A DNA stretch of 64,000 nt from Microcoleus sp036705565 (GCA_036705565.1 JAUBUY010000015.1); one strand, 5' to 3'. Counted from the stretch's first letter, positions 33,883 through 43,371 are shown. The notes: generated by a model not told the origin, from the letters alone. Made by a program: numbers and translations.

Positions 33883-36168
33883 ATGAGAATTTTAGTCACA
33901 GGCGGTGCAGGTTTCCTCGGTTCCCACCTAATCGATCGCTTAATGGCCCAAGGACATGAGGTAGTCTGCCTGGATAATTTTTACACCGGGACTAAACGCA
34001 ATATCCTCAAATGGCTGGACAACCCGTATTTTGAGCTGATCCGCCACGACATCACGGAACCGATTCGGTTAGAGGTAGATCAGATTTACCATCTGGCTTG
34101 TCCCGCTTCCCCTATACACTATCAGTACAACCCTGTCAAGACAATTAAAACAAACGTCATCGGCACGATGAATATGTTGGGATTGGCCAAACGGGTAAAA
34201 GCAAGATTCTTTCTCGCTTCCACTTCCGAAGTGTACGGAGATCCTGACGTACATCCACAAACAGAAGATTATCGCGGCAACGTTAATTGTATCGGGATCA
34301 GATCGTGTTACGACGAAGGGAAGCGAGTAGCTGAAACCTTATCTTTTGATTACCACCGTCAAAATGGTGTAGACATTCGAGTTGTGCGAATTTTTAACAG
34401 TTTGACAGGCGATCAAAAAGTTCTCTATTACAAAGGAGATCGACTTTATTACGAAACATTTGAGGAATGCTACAGCCGGATCGGAGGTGACATATCAAAT
34501 GTTTCAGTTCCTTGCTTTGACGAACAGGGAAAAATGCGCTTAAAACCAATCTCGGCAATTTGGAAACACAAAGTGACGAAGAAAGGGTATAAAATTGCAA
34601 CAACCTGGGGCAAACAAGTAAAAATTACTGAAGACCACAGTTTGTTTACTCGCGACAGCCAAGGGTTGCCTCAAGCCGTATTTGGCAAAGACTTAAAGGT
34701 TGGGGATGATGTAGCTGTTCCCAGTTACATTCCTTTTATCGATCGTCCCTTGGAACCTTTTTACATCAGCGATAAAGTTAATGCACCAGGGCTGTGGGTA
34801 ATCAGCGAGGATGCGATCGCATACTTAGAAAAATTCAGAGAGCAGATATATGGATATTTCGCTCGAAAAGGAATCAGCAATCGCCAATACTTCAGCACCA
34901 TCAAAAAATACGAAGCAGGCAACAAAATTCCCTGGCAACTTTGGCAAGAATTGGGATTACCTTTGACCCAAAAAGACAAAATAGCTGGCTATCAATCCGT
35001 CAAAGCAATCAACAATTACATCGAAAATGTCAGTGATTTCCTGTGGTTTTTGGGATTTTACTTAGCAGAAGGCTGTTTGGTTCATACAGAAAAAGACCGC
35101 CAGCTCGTATTTAGCTCAAATGTCAAATATCTGGAAAAGCTGATCCGGGTGACGCGAGAGTTATTTGGCTGCGAGTGTGAAATCAGATTTGACAAAGAGG
35201 AGAAAAGAGCGCCATCGGTTAACGTCAGGTCAAAAATAATAGTCGATCTAGTTGTCAATATTTTGGGGTTTGGCAAAGAATTAAGCACCAAAAAAGATAT
35301 ACCCAATTGGATTTTGCAACTTCCCAAAGAACAGTTAGTTCACTTTTTACACGGTTTCTGGGAAGGCGACGGGAATCACGACGCGAAAACAACGGGTTCG
35401 CTGCTAGTGTTTAACAGTTCCAGCCAAAAAATCATTGAAAAACTGGTGCTAATTCTAGCTAAATTCGGGATAGTTGGAAGTGTGTCGGAATTCGAGACAA
35501 CAGTGCGAAAAGGAGACAGCAAAAAATACAAGTCTTACCGGATAACTGTTCAAGGGTTGGACGAGTACAGCATTCTCAATCTTGCTAATGCTAAACAAAA
35601 ACTGCAAGCTCAAATCACAGGGGATTTAGCTTGGGCAAAAGTTAAAGCCATAGAAGAGTTTGAAATCGATGAGGATGTATACGACTTTTCTGTTCCCGAC
35701 GGAGAGAATTTTGTAGGCGGTACTTACTGCGTTTGCTGTCATAATACCTATGGCCCCCGGATGTTGGAAAATGACGGCAGAGTAGTCAGCAATTTTATTG
35801 CTCAAGCTTTGCGGAATCAACCGCTGACAGTATACGGCGACGGTTCCCAAACGCGGAGTTTCTGCTACGTTTCTGATTTGGTGGAAGGATTTATTCGTTT
35901 GATGAATAGCGACAAAATCGGGCCGATGAATTTGGGGAATCCCGGCGAATACACTATATTGGAACTGGCACAAAAAATTCAAAACACGATTAATCCAGGG
36001 GCAGAAATTATCTTTAAACCGCTGCCGGAAGACGATCCAAAACAGCGACAACCGGATATTACTCGTGCTAAAACTTGGTTGGGGTGGGAGCCAACTGTGC
36101 CGCTGGATCAAGGTTTAGAGTTGACTATAAAGGATTTTCGCGATCGCATCGAGGGAAACCAAAAGTAG
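33883..36168 (+). CDS. UDP-glucuronate decarboxylase (UDP-xylose synthase) interrupted by an intein
   Basis: The spliced enzyme (about 312 aa) is an SDR-fold UDP-glucuronate decarboxylase making UDP-xylose for polysaccharides. The N-extein (residues 1-172) has the NAD motif GGAGFLGSHL and the catalytic Y143xxxK147 in SCYDEGKR. The C-extein resumes TYGPRMLENDGRVVSNF and ends KDFRDRIEGNQK. The joined host site reads RIFN-TYGPRM, the normal sequence of the family. The intein (449 aa) is annotated separately. The next gene is UDP-glucose dehydrogenase (ugd), the preceding step in the pathway, 185 bp on. Confidence 0.93.
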   Translation: MRILVTGGAGFLGSHLIDRLMAQGHEVVCLDNFYTGTKRNILKWLDNPYFELIRHDITEPIRLEVDQIYHLACPASPIHYQYNPVKTIKTNVIGTMNMLGLAKRVKARFFLASTSEVYGDPDVHPQTEDYRGNVNCIGIRSCYDEGKRVAETLSFDYHRQNGVDIRVVRIFNSLTGDQKVLYYKGDRLYYETFEECYSRIGGDISNVSVPCFDEQGKMRLKPISAIWKHKVTKKGYKIATTWGKQVKITEDHSLFTRDSQGLPQAVFGKDLKVGDDVAVPSYIPFIDRPLEPFYISDKVNAPGLWVISEDAIAYLEKFREQIYGYFARKGISNRQYFSTIKKYEAGNKIPWQLWQELGLPLTQKDKIAGYQSVKAINNYIENVSDFLWFLGFYLAEGCLVHTEKDRQLVFSSNVKYLEKLIRVTRELFGCECEIRFDKEEKRAPSVNVRSKIIVDLVVNILGFGKELSTKKDIPNWILQLPKEQLVHFLHGFWEGDGNHDAKTTGSLLVFNSSSQKIIEKLVLILAKFGIVGSVSEFETTVRKGDSKKYKSYRITVQGLDEYSILNLANAKQKLQAQITGDLAWAKVKAIEEFEIDEDVYDFSVPDGENFVGGTYCVCCHNTYGPRMLENDGRVVSNFIAQALRNQPLTVYGDGSQTRSFCYVSDLVEGFIRLMNSDKIGPMNLGNPGEYTILELAQKIQNTINPGAEIIFKPLPEDDPKQRQPDITRAKTWLGWEPTVPLDQGLELTIKDFRDRIEGNQK
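34399..35745 (+). mobile_element. Intein with LAGLIDADG homing endonuclease (449 aa)
   Basis: The intein starts at Ser (SLTGDQKVLYYKGD, block A), has block B as ITEDHSLFTRDSQG, and ends VYDFSVPDGENFVGGTYC then VCCHN, with Thr as the +1 residue (HN-T junction). Ser1 is less usual than Cys1. Homing motifs are DFLWFLGFYLAEGC (first LAGLIDADG helix) and LVHFLHGFWEGDGN (second), with the acidic residue in each (E, D). Splicing competence is inferred from intact blocks and frame. The insertion is at the conserved RIFN|TYGP loop of the host enzyme. Confidence 0.93.
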
Positions 36169-36353
36169 AGAGTGGGGATTTGTAGGGGCAAACCCCCCGT
36201 GGTTGGCCTCTAGGGGTAGGCACGGGGAGTAGGGGTAGCACTACCCCTACAAGCTGTTTTTTCCTTCTCTCCTAGATAACTAAAGGCTTCTCCCTTCTTC
36301 CTTCTTGTTTCAACATCCCATCTAATTTATTTACTAGCTTTGAGGAGATTTCT
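36169..36353. other. Short spacer with a small hairpin
   Basis: It includes GTAGGGGTAGCACTACCCCTAC, an almost perfect 8-bp stem, and a polypyrimidine stretch before ugd. It may act as a weak terminator; no gene is seen. Confidence 0.45.
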
Positions 36354-37742
36354 ATGCAGGTTTGTGTCATCGGTACAGGATATGTTGGCTTAGTCACCGG
36401 CACTTGTTTGGCCCACATCGGCCACCACGTGATTTGCGTAGACAACAACGAAGAAAAAGTTAAATTAATGAAGTCTGGACAGTCGCCTATTTTTGAACCT
36501 GGACTGTCTGAATTAATGTCTTCTGCATCTGCATCTGGCAATCTAGAATTTACTTCGGATTTAGCAGCGGGAGTGTCTCACGGGGATATTTTGTTTATTG
36601 CGGTGGGGACGCCTCCTTTGCCTACTGGGGAAAGCGATACTCGCTACGTGGAAGCGGTTGCTCGGGGAATAGGAGCTCACCTCGATGGCGATTACAAAGT
36701 CATTGTTAATAAATCTACTGTGCCCATCGGTTCCGGGGACTGGGTGCGAAGAATTGTACTAGACGGTTTAGCAGAACGTCAAAAACCTCACAGCGGTGAT
36801 GAGGTTACTGGTGAGGAAGTAGCAGCAAACAAAGGTGTTCAATTTGATGTGGTTAGCAACCCGGAGTTTTTGCGGGAGGGCTGTGCTGTTTTTGATACTT
36901 TTAATCCCGATCGCATTGTTCTCGGTAGCAACTCTCGGCGGGCTATGGATATGATGCTACAGTTATATCGGCCGATTGTCGATCGCAAGTTTGCAGAAAA
37001 TCAGTCTTTGCCGGAAGTTCCTGTGGTGATGACTGATATCAGTTCAGCGGAGATGATTAAGTACGCAGCTAATGCTTTTTTGGCTACGAAGATTAGCTTT
37101 ATTAATGAAGTTGCTAATATTTGCGATCGTGTCGGTGCAGATGTTAGTCAAGTGTCCCGAGGTATCGGTTTAGATTCACGGATTGGCAACAAGTTTCTGC
37201 AAGCTGGCATTGGTTGGGGCGGTTCCTGTTTCCCCAAAGATGTCTCGGCTTTAGTTCACACTGCTGACGATTACGGCTACGAGGCGCATTTGCTGAAAGC
37301 GGCAGTGGAAGTTAACCAACGCCAGCGGTTCATTGCTATTGAAAAGTTGCAGCACGTTTTGAAGATTCTCAAAGGTAAAACTGTCGGACTTTTGGGTTTG
37401 ACTTTCAAGCCGGATACTGACGATTTGCGGGATGCCCCAGCGCTGATTTTAATCGAGAATTTGAATCGGTTGGGAGCGAAAGTTAAAGCTTACGATCCGA
37501 TTGTTTCTCAAACTGGGATGCGTCACGGTTTGTCGGGAGTTTTGGTAGAAACTGACCCGGAAAGGTTGGCCGACGGTTGCGATGCTTTGGTGTTGGTGAC
37601 TGACTGGGAACAGTTTCGCAATTTAGATTACGATAAAATGGCGAAGTTGATGAATCATCCGGTGATGATTGATGGCCGCAATTTCTTAGACAAGAAGGCT
37701 TTAGAAGCGGCTGGTTTCCAATATGTGGGGATTGGAAGGTAA
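36354..37742 (+). CDS. ugd: UDP-glucose 6-dehydrogenase
   Basis: This 462-residue NAD-dependent enzyme oxidises UDP-glucose twice to UDP-glucuronate. The N-terminal Rossmann motif is CVIGTGYVGLVTGTCLAHIG; the central GxGWGGSCFPKD block holds the catalytic Cys292. The C-terminal domain has VGLLGLTFKPDTDDLRDAP and KAYDPIVSQT. The length is normal. With the upstream UDP-glucuronate decarboxylase it converts UDP-Glc to UDP-GlcA to UDP-Xyl for extracellular or cell-surface polysaccharide. A GGAGA ribosome binding site is visible just before the ATG. Confidence 0.95.
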   Translation: MQVCVIGTGYVGLVTGTCLAHIGHHVICVDNNEEKVKLMKSGQSPIFEPGLSELMSSASASGNLEFTSDLAAGVSHGDILFIAVGTPPLPTGESDTRYVEAVARGIGAHLDGDYKVIVNKSTVPIGSGDWVRRIVLDGLAERQKPHSGDEVTGEEVAANKGVQFDVVSNPEFLREGCAVFDTFNPDRIVLGSNSRRAMDMMLQLYRPIVDRKFAENQSLPEVPVVMTDISSAEMIKYAANAFLATKISFINEVANICDRVGADVSQVSRGIGLDSRIGNKFLQAGIGWGGSCFPKDVSALVHTADDYGYEAHLLKAAVEVNQRQRFIAIEKLQHVLKILKGKTVGLLGLTFKPDTDDLRDAPALILIENLNRLGAKVKAYDPIVSQTGMRHGLSGVLVETDPERLADGCDALVLVTDWEQFRNLDYDKMAKLMNHPVMIDGRNFLDKKALEAAGFQYVGIGR

Positions 37743-37775
37743 AGAAGAGTTTTGATCGGAACCTCTATCCCGTAG

Positions 37776-37793
37776 GGTGCGCCGAAGCGCACC
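37776..37793 (+). terminator. Stem-loop after ugd
   Basis: GGTGCGC-CGAA-GCGCACC is a perfect 7-bp stem with a tetraloop, 33 bp after the ugd stop, but it lacks a strong T-run. It is likely a terminator or processing hairpin. Confidence 0.55.
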
Positions 37794-37889
37794 TTACATT
37801 TACAGCATATTCGGTGGTTGATGAAGTACAGTAGCCACTATATTTATGTTGTGTGATTTTAATACAGCACTTTCCAGGTAAGTGAAGTA

Positions 37890-37956
37890 CAGAGAAACCG
37901 GGTTTCTTGAATAAAACCGGTTTCTGGCGAGAAATCCAGAAGAAACCCGGTTTCTG
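37890..37956. repeat. AGAAACCGGTTTCT palindrome cluster
   Basis: AGAAACCGGGTTTCTTG, AAAACCGGTTTCTGGC and AGAAACCCGGTTTCTGGG lie within 67 bp. Other copies occur at 7790, 33256 and 61117-61362. The 37743-38145 spacer is otherwise without a gene. Confidence 0.75.
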
Positions 37957-38145
37957 GGGTGTACTTTATAAACCTGGAATCCGCTGTATGTAGGGTGCGG
38001 ATCTGCGACCTTTTAAATAGAACTTGCAGATTGATGGGTGGCGACGCACCGATGCTTACTACAAGATAGTGTGTACTACATATACATGGAATATGCTGTA
38101 TCTTGCTGGTGGCCAACAATTGCCGATTTATCCGCCCCGCCTGCT

Positions 38146-38616
38146 TTAAAACTTTTCCATCAATGTTTTTTCTTGAGCGTAAACATCTCGTAGCTGTTGC
38201 AGCGCTGATGCGGAAATTACCGATTTAACTGTAGCTACTAATTTACCCCACTCAAGCAAGCTGTCAACTGAAACAGCCGCTTTGAAGTTGTACGTATAGA
38301 ATTTAGTCCAAAATTCTGGTGCTTGTGTCCGTTTCCAGCGTTTGTACCAGGCGACAAAATCTTGAGCACAGGGCGGTTTTACTTCTAAGATTGGGGGGAA
38401 ATCGGCGTAGCTGACAAATCGACTCAGGCCTTTGGCATGAACGTACACCACGTTGTGGCAGCAATCGATCCGGTATATCTGTTCCGGTGATATGTTGAAC
38501 AGGAGTGCTACTGTTTCTTCGGTGACAAATCTCGATCGCGGATTGACGATCGACGATTTGTGAATAATTTTTGAGGCGCTGATAGTTGACGATCTTAACT
38601 GATTTTCTGATATCAT
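38146..38616 (-). CDS. Hypothetical protein, 156 aa
   Basis: The product reads TEETVALLFNISPEQIYRID (helix-turn-helix-like), then CCHNVVYVHAKGLSRFVSYA and DFVAWYKRWKRTQAPEFWTK. The combination of a short N-terminal HTH-like segment and a Trp-rich helical C-terminus occurs in uncharacterised cyanobacterial proteins, but I cannot name a family. No membrane segment is seen. It has no operon partner; the 250 bp upstream hold repeat copy F and part of the XRE gene's promoter. Alternative starts exist in the first 30 codons. Confidence 0.55.
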   Translation of the reverse strand: MISENQLRSSTISASKIIHKSSIVNPRSRFVTEETVALLFNISPEQIYRIDCCHNVVYVHAKGLSRFVSYADFPPILEVKPPCAQDFVAWYKRWKRTQAPEFWTKFYTYNFKAAVSVDSLLEWGKLVATVKSVISASALQQLRDVYAQEKTLMEKF

Positions 38617-38798
38617 TGTAGTTGCATCTGGTGGTGGTAGCTAAATCTATCTCTGCTAAGTGCGATCGACAGAAATTATCTGTCGGGATTAATTTTAACT
38701 GGCGATCGTCTTTAGTTTCGTTGACTCCGCCGCAAAACGGAGACAAGCCCCGACTTCTGCCATGAGAGGCGCAAAATTTTCGACCAACGTTCCAGCTA

Positions 38799-38857
38799 CC
38801 AGATTCATCTTTAGAGTCAATCTAAAATCTAAAATCTAAAATCTAAAATCGAATGAC
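38799..38857. repeat. Dispersed heptamer element, short type, copy F
   Basis: CCAGATTCATCTTTAGAG is followed by GTCAATC, four TAAAATC units and GAATGAC. It matches copy B at 877-928. Confidence 0.8.
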
Positions 38858-38915
38858 CGGGGGCGATCGCTTTTTGATATATTATACTAAATCCAAAATT
38901 TTGTAAATAGTGAAT

Positions 38916-39134
38916 ATGAGCAAAGGCTTAGTAAGGTTGCGGGTTCGAGAGTTGGCGGCCCAGAAGGGATGGACGCTCAAAGAGGTTGCGGAGCGATCGG
39001 GCGTGGGCTACAGTACGATTAGCAATTATGCCCGTTCTCAGGGTATGGCAATGGTTGACTTTGCAGCAGTTCACAAGCTGGCTCAAACTTTTGATGTGAT
39101 GATTGAGGATTTCGTGGTAATCCTAGAAAAATAG
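38916..39134 (+). CDS. XRE-family HTH transcriptional regulator
   Basis: This 72-residue DNA-binding protein has LRVRELAAQKGWTLKEVAER and SGVGYSTISNYARSQGMAMV, the five-helix XRE fold with recognition helix YSTISNYAR. ATG at 38916 is preferred to GTG at 38910. The C-terminus FDVMIEDFVVILEK fits the HTH_26-type small regulators that often pair with toxins. No partner gene is recognised next to it. Confidence 0.85.
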   Translation: MSKGLVRLRVRELAAQKGWTLKEVAERSGVGYSTISNYARSQGMAMVDFAAVHKLAQTFDVMIEDFVVILEK

Positions 39135-39594
39135 TAGAAGGTTTTGCTTAAATTATAATGTGGTAGCGATCGACTTTTGATGCGATCGTCGAAGTTTTGA
39201 TGTAATGATTTGAGCAATTGTCGATCGCCCGCAACCAAACTCGATCGCCTATCATTAAAGTAACTCGCTTGCAGCAGCGCGTCAGGAGAACCAAACTGTT
39301 TGCTATTATGCAAAGACCAGGAGTTCAACAGCTTGCAGACATTCAGTGCGAAATCCTAAAAACAGTCCAGAACCAACAAATTCGGGAATATCAATTTCCC
39401 AGCGACAGTGCGAACTGCCGACAAAGTTTTGGATGTCCGTACAGGAATCCAAACAACAGCAGTCCCCGAAGTGCACGGGCGACAAACTTGACTCATTTAT
39501 CAAAGCTGGTGTGCTGCTGAAAAATTGATTTGCACATTTAGAGCAAAATTTCAGCTAAACTCAAAAATACACCCCACAACTAGGAGAACTCACA
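39135..39594. other. Spacer before prfB, no gene seen
   Basis: It contains HIP1-type GCGATCGTC sites and several short open frames on both strands without recognisable family features. The last 15 bp carry the prfB ribosome binding site (AGGAG at 39582-39586). Confidence 0.4.
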
Positions 39595-40729
39595 GTGGAA
39601 GTTCTAGACATCAAACACAATATCGAAACATTGTCCGATCGACTGGGTACAACCCAGGACTATCTTTGACATCCCCGCACTCACAGCCAAAATTCAAGAC
39701 TTAGAGCAAATCTGCGCCCAACCAGCATTTTGGGACGACCAAGATCGAGCTCAAGAAACCCTCCAAGAACTTAATGACTTCAAATCTCATCTAGACCAAT
39801 ATCGCGGCTGGCAAACAAGCTTGGAAGATGCTAAAGCTATTTTAGAACTGCTGGAGTTAGAAGCCGACGAGTCCCTGTTCCAAGAAGCCTCATCAAGTCT
39901 TTCTCGGTTAACCCGCGAACTCGACCAGTGGGAACTGCAACAATTACTATCGGGGCCCTACGATGAAGGCGGCGCCGTTTTGACAATTAACGCCGGGGCC
40001 GGCGGCACAGATGCTCAAGATTGGGCCGAAATGTTGCTGCGGATGTACACCCGCTGGGGGGAAAGTCAAGGTTACAAAGTACATTTAATGGAAATTTCCG
40101 AGGGAGAGGAAGCAGGTGTTAAATCGGCTTCTTTGGAAATTGTCGGCCGTTACGCTTACGGTTATATGCGATCGGAAAAAGGCACTCACCGTTTGGTCAG
40201 AATTTCGCCTTTTAATGCTAACGACAAGCGTCAAACCAGTTTTGCAGGCGTTGAAGTGATGCCAATTCTCGATCGATCCGTCAAGTTGGACATTCCAGAA
40301 AAAGATTTGGAAATCACGACTTCCCGCGCGGGCGGCAAGGGCGGGCAAAACGTTAACAAAGTAGAAACCGCAGTCCGCATCGTTCACATTCCTACCGGTT
40401 TGGCTGTCCGCTGTACAGAGGAACGCAGTCAGTTGCAAAACAAGGAAAAAGCTTTGGCATTACTCAAGGCTAGGCTGTTGGTGGTTGCTAAGGAACAGCG
40501 GGCTTCGGAAATTGCCGAGATTCGCGGCGATATGGTAGAGGCAGCTTGGGGCAACCAAATTCGCAATTATGTTTTTCACCCATACCAAATGGTCAAGGAT
40601 TTGCGTACTGGAGTGGAAACAACCGCCATCGCAGATGTAATGAACGGCGAATTAGAGCCGTTTATTCAAGCTTACCTGCGGCAGGAAAATCAGTTGGTAG
40701 CCCAAACTGATTCAACCGCGGGAATATAA
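39595..40729 (+). CDS. prfB: Peptide chain release factor 2, with programmed +1 frameshift
   Basis: RF2 terminates translation at UGA and UAA. The gene starts at GTG 39595, with AGGAG 8 nt before it. The first 24 codons end ...TTQDYL at CTT-TGA-C; translation continues in the +1 frame from GAC at 39668 (DIPALTAKIQDLEQICAQPA). The product is about 377 residues with TINAGAGGTDAQDWAEMLLR and the peptidyl-hydrolysis motif in SRAGGKGGQNVNKVETAVR (GGQ). The in-frame TGA at 39667-39669 is the classic autoregulatory site: low RF2 favours the shift. The usual Shine-Dalgarno-like stimulator is weak (CAGGA). Confidence 0.96.
39664..39670 (+). promoter_or_regulatory. RF2 programmed frameshift site CTTTGAC
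   Basis: CTT (Leu) TGA C: +1 slippage on CTT gives GAC (Asp). The 3' C after TGA is the slow-termination context. It matches the E. coli-type site in sequence. Confidence 0.94.
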
Positions 40730-40797
40730 TTGGCGCCTTGACATACAAAGTCTGCCTGTGGAGACTAAAGAATCAAGAGCCGTGATGGCAGCGGATT

Positions 40798-40806
40798 TGG
40801 TATAAT
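40798..40806 (+). promoter_or_regulatory. Putative extended -10 promoter of rpsU
   Basis: TGGTATAAT contains the TATAAT -10 box (40801-40806) with an upstream TG. The -35 region (about 40778) is not consensus. The position, about 95 bp before the rpsU start, suits a promoter. Confidence 0.4.
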
Positions 40807-40901
40807 TTTGGGGTTTTGGTCGATCGCCCGACCTTCAACAGGTCGCGCGGCCAAAAAGCTTGATATGATAAAACTTGATCTACCGAACAAAAGGAGAAAT
40901 A

Positions 40902-41096
40902 ATGACCCAAGTTGTAATAGGCGAAAATGAAGGGATTGAGTCAGCCCTACGACGGTTTAAGCGACAAGTTTCTAAAGCGGGCATTTTCCCCGACATGAGA
41001 AAGCACCGCCACTTTGAAACCCCGTTGGAAAAGCAGAAGCGCAAAGCTATTGCCAGAAGGACTAAGAGACGCTTCCACCGCAACAACAAACCCTAG
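40902..41096 (+). CDS. rpsU: 30S ribosomal protein S21
   Basis: This 64-residue basic protein (MTQVVIGENEGIESALRRFK, RQVSKAGIFPDMRKHRHFET, KAIARRTKRRFHRNNKP) is bS21, which binds the 30S platform near the anti-Shine-Dalgarno helix. It starts at ATG 40902 with AGGAG 5 nt upstream (40892-40896). The start at 40875 lacks such a site and would add MIYRTKGEI. The VVIGENEGIESALRRFKR opening is the standard bS21 N-terminus. Confidence 0.96.
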   Translation: MTQVVIGENEGIESALRRFKRQVSKAGIFPDMRKHRHFETPLEKQKRKAIARRTKRRFHRNNKP

Positions 41097-41107
41097 AATT
41101 ATTAGCA

Positions 41108-42568
41108 CTAAATTGATTCGGCAGATATAATGCCTTGCGATTCTAGTACCGCAGCGACTCGGAGAATCACCGCTTCGCTGTAGGGAGCACCAATAATTTG
41201 TACCCCCAAGGGCAAAGCGCCGGGCCGCTGTACGGGCACGCAAAGAACGGGCAAGCCAATAAATGATAGGGGTTGGGTGAACAGTCCGAGATTGGGACGC
41301 ACTCTTGTTTCTTGTCTGGCTATTACCATTTTCTCGACGCCAATTTCAGGGGCTGCTATCGGGGTGGCGGGTGCGAGGATGATGTCTGTTTCTTGGAATA
41401 TTTCGCGAATTCGATCGCGGTACCACTGTCTGAATCTCTGCGCTTGCAAGTACCAAGTCGCAGGGATCAGGGTTCCCGCTAAAAATCGATCGCGCGTGGC
41501 AGGATCGAAGTCTTGAGGGCGCGATCGTAAATTGTCTAAATGCAAGTTTCCGCCCTCGCAGGCGGTAATGATAAATGCAGCAGCCCTGGCGCGATCGGAT
41601 TCCGGTATGCTGACAGTCGCAAGCCCCCCTATTTTTGGGGGGTTTGTTGTTTTTTGTGTGTCATTACCACAATCCAAGACATTTGTCAATGCTTTAGCAA
41701 CTATTTCTACAGCATCCATTGCTTCCGGTTCGGCCCCTGTGGCGAAATACCCGTCAGCAACAGCAATTCGCAATCCTTCGATGCCTTGATTTAACTGCGA
41801 CGAACAAAGTTCTGGCGGGCGTTGAGTGCAAACTGGGTCACGAGAATCAGGGCCTTGCAGGATATCGTACAGCAGCGCCATGTCTCTGATCGATCGCCCA
41901 AACGGCCCCACACAATCCAAACTACTCGAAAATAAATAAGCGCCAGCCCTGGACAAACGGCCGTAAGTAGGCTTAAACCCAAAGACACCACACAAAGCAG
42001 CCGGTACGCGGATGGAACCGTTAGTATCAGAACCGAGGGTGAAGGGTACAAAACCGGCGGCGACTGCGGCTGCGGAACCGCCGCTGGAACCGCCAGCGAT
42101 GCGCGTAGTATCGCGGGGATTGCGAGTCGGCCCGTAGTGGCTGTTTTCCGTGACGAAACCGTAGGCGTACTCATCCATGTTGAGCGTACCTACAAGCACA
42201 GCCCCGGCTTGTTTTAGTCGGGCGACCACCGCCGCGTCCTGGGTAGCCGGAGGATTGTCAGCGTTGATTTTTGACCCTGCTAGAGTGGTAATTCCGCCGA
42301 TGTCGAACAGGTTTTTGACAGCGAAGGGAACGCCTGCTAAAGGGCCTGGGTTTTGGTTATTTGCAATTGAATTATCTATATTTTCGGCTGCTGCGAGTGC
42401 GCTTGATGCAGTGATTGCAGTAAAGCAATTGAGGACGTTATCTCGATCGGCAATTCGTTCTAATGCCGCAGTCACAACCGCTGTCGCTGTAATTTTGCCA
42501 CTTTTAACCGATGATGCTGTGGCGACTGCATCCGCTTGTGCTAAAAATTTACGTTCCTCTGCGTTCAT
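41108..42568 (-). CDS. AtzE-family amidohydrolase (amidase signature)
   Basis: This 486-residue Ser-Ser-Lys amidase has AVKNLFDIGGITTLAGSKIN (Lys of the triad in AVKN) and RIAGGSSGGSAAAVAAGFVP (GGSSGGS with both Ser). The GatA-like fold hydrolyses amide bonds. The preceding 58-residue gene encodes an AtzG-like (DUF4089) subunit, so the pair is likely the AtzE-AtzG complex of the 1-carboxybiuret hydrolase family. AtzD (cyanuric acid hydrolase) is absent from the window; the substrate here could be another carboxylated urea derivative. Urea-related context is suggested by the ureidoglycolate lyase-like gene 3 kb away. Confidence 0.85.
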   Translation of the reverse strand: MNAEERKFLAQADAVATASSVKSGKITATAVVTAALERIADRDNVLNCFTAITASSALAAAENIDNSIANNQNPGPLAGVPFAVKNLFDIGGITTLAGSKINADNPPATQDAAVVARLKQAGAVLVGTLNMDEYAYGFVTENSHYGPTRNPRDTTRIAGGSSGGSAAAVAAGFVPFTLGSDTNGSIRVPAALCGVFGFKPTYGRLSRAGAYLFSSSLDCVGPFGRSIRDMALLYDILQGPDSRDPVCTQRPPELCSSQLNQGIEGLRIAVADGYFATGAEPEAMDAVEIVAKALTNVLDCGNDTQKTTNPPKIGGLATVSIPESDRARAAAFIITACEGGNLHLDNLRSRPQDFDPATRDRFLAGTLIPATWYLQAQRFRQWYRDRIREIFQETDIILAPATPIAAPEIGVEKMVIARQETRVRPNLGLFTQPLSFIGLPVLCVPVQRPGALPLGVQIIGAPYSEAVILRVAAVLESQGIISAESI

Positions 42569-42581
42569 CTGCGGTTAAAAA

Positions 42582-42758
42582 TCAGGGTTCAAATACCGGC
42601 GCGACTTCTACTTCTGGGGGTAAAGGGAATTCAGTAACGAGTCGGGCGATCGCAGCTATCGTCTCTAAGTTTACCACAACACCGGGGCGGTGTTCCGGGT
42701 CTAAGGGTAAGTTTATCAGTTCGGCGGTGCGATCGACATATTCTTCTATATTTGTCAT
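42582..42758 (-). CDS. AtzG-like small subunit (DUF4089)
   Basis: The 58-residue product MTNIEEYVDRTAELINLPLD, PEHRPGVVVNLETIAAIARL, VTEFPLPPEVEVAPVFEP is a GatC-like tail with an LP-x-x-HRPGV motif. That is the conserved sequence of AtzG-type proteins, which stabilise AtzE. It ends 13 bp before the AtzE start in the same orientation. It is too short for standard ORF cut-offs, so it is easily missed. Confidence 0.85.
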   Translation of the reverse strand: MTNIEEYVDRTAELINLPLDPEHRPGVVVNLETIAAIARLVTEFPLPPEVEVAPVFEP

Positions 42759-42874
42759 TTTTTTCTTGCTAGCCTTGGAGTGCGATCGATTATTGTATTG
42801 TAAGGGCGATCGGGCAGTCAGTTATTATTGCTCAGCTTTTTGTATTCCTCAGATTGTCTGATATCATCTAAAGG

Positions 42875-43276
42875 CTATTTTTGCTTTGCTGGTTCATCAG
42901 GACAAAACTTTATACATACCTGCTGTTTCCCAGGGTGCAAATTTGTATTAATGGCTATTTGAAGCTTTCCTTTTTGCCAACCCTTAGAACCTATCTTGAG
43001 GATTTGACAATCAATTCCTTCTTGAGGGGAGTTCCAGTTTATTTCCCCTCCTCTAATTTTTGTTTCTTCGTTAATCTGTACCTCTGTCATCCACTGAATT
43101 ATCGCCTTATGACGTTGGTTAGTTTCTGGTGCATTAGTCAGAAGCATCTTCTGAAAGTTACTGCCGGCTAGCTGTTTAAACCTACCCACCGTAAAAGTAG
43201 CTTGACCCAATAACAAAACATCATCCTCGCCGTCTAGTATCTCATAGTTATTGTGAGTTTCAATTTTATCGTTCAT
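42875..43276 (-). CDS. KGK domain protein
   Basis: This 133-residue protein has DDVLLLGQATFTVGRFKQLA (N-terminal KGK-type segment) and ILKIGSKGWQKGKLQIAINT (KGWQKGKL, the motif that names the family), with FCPDEP at the end. KGK proteins are cyanobacterial and of unknown function. The product is hydrophilic, with no signal or membrane segments. It is AT-rich relative to AtzE, and divergent in style from its neighbours. Confidence 0.82.
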   Translation of the reverse strand: MNDKIETHNNYEILDGEDDVLLLGQATFTVGRFKQLAGSNFQKMLLTNAPETNQRHKAIIQWMTEVQINEETKIRGGEINWNSPQEGIDCQILKIGSKGWQKGKLQIAINTNLHPGKQQVCIKFCPDEPAKQK

Positions 43277-43371
43277 TTTTTAACCCAATTATGCTGCTTC
43301 CTATTTGATACCATGTGAAGGTATGTGAGTCAAGGTGGTAAAGAAACAATTTGCGATCGCACTTTTCCCAC

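Noticed and set aside
39218..39528. Overlapping short ORFs before prfB on both strands
   Set aside because: Mutually contradictory frames, no recognisable motifs and no ribosome binding sites.
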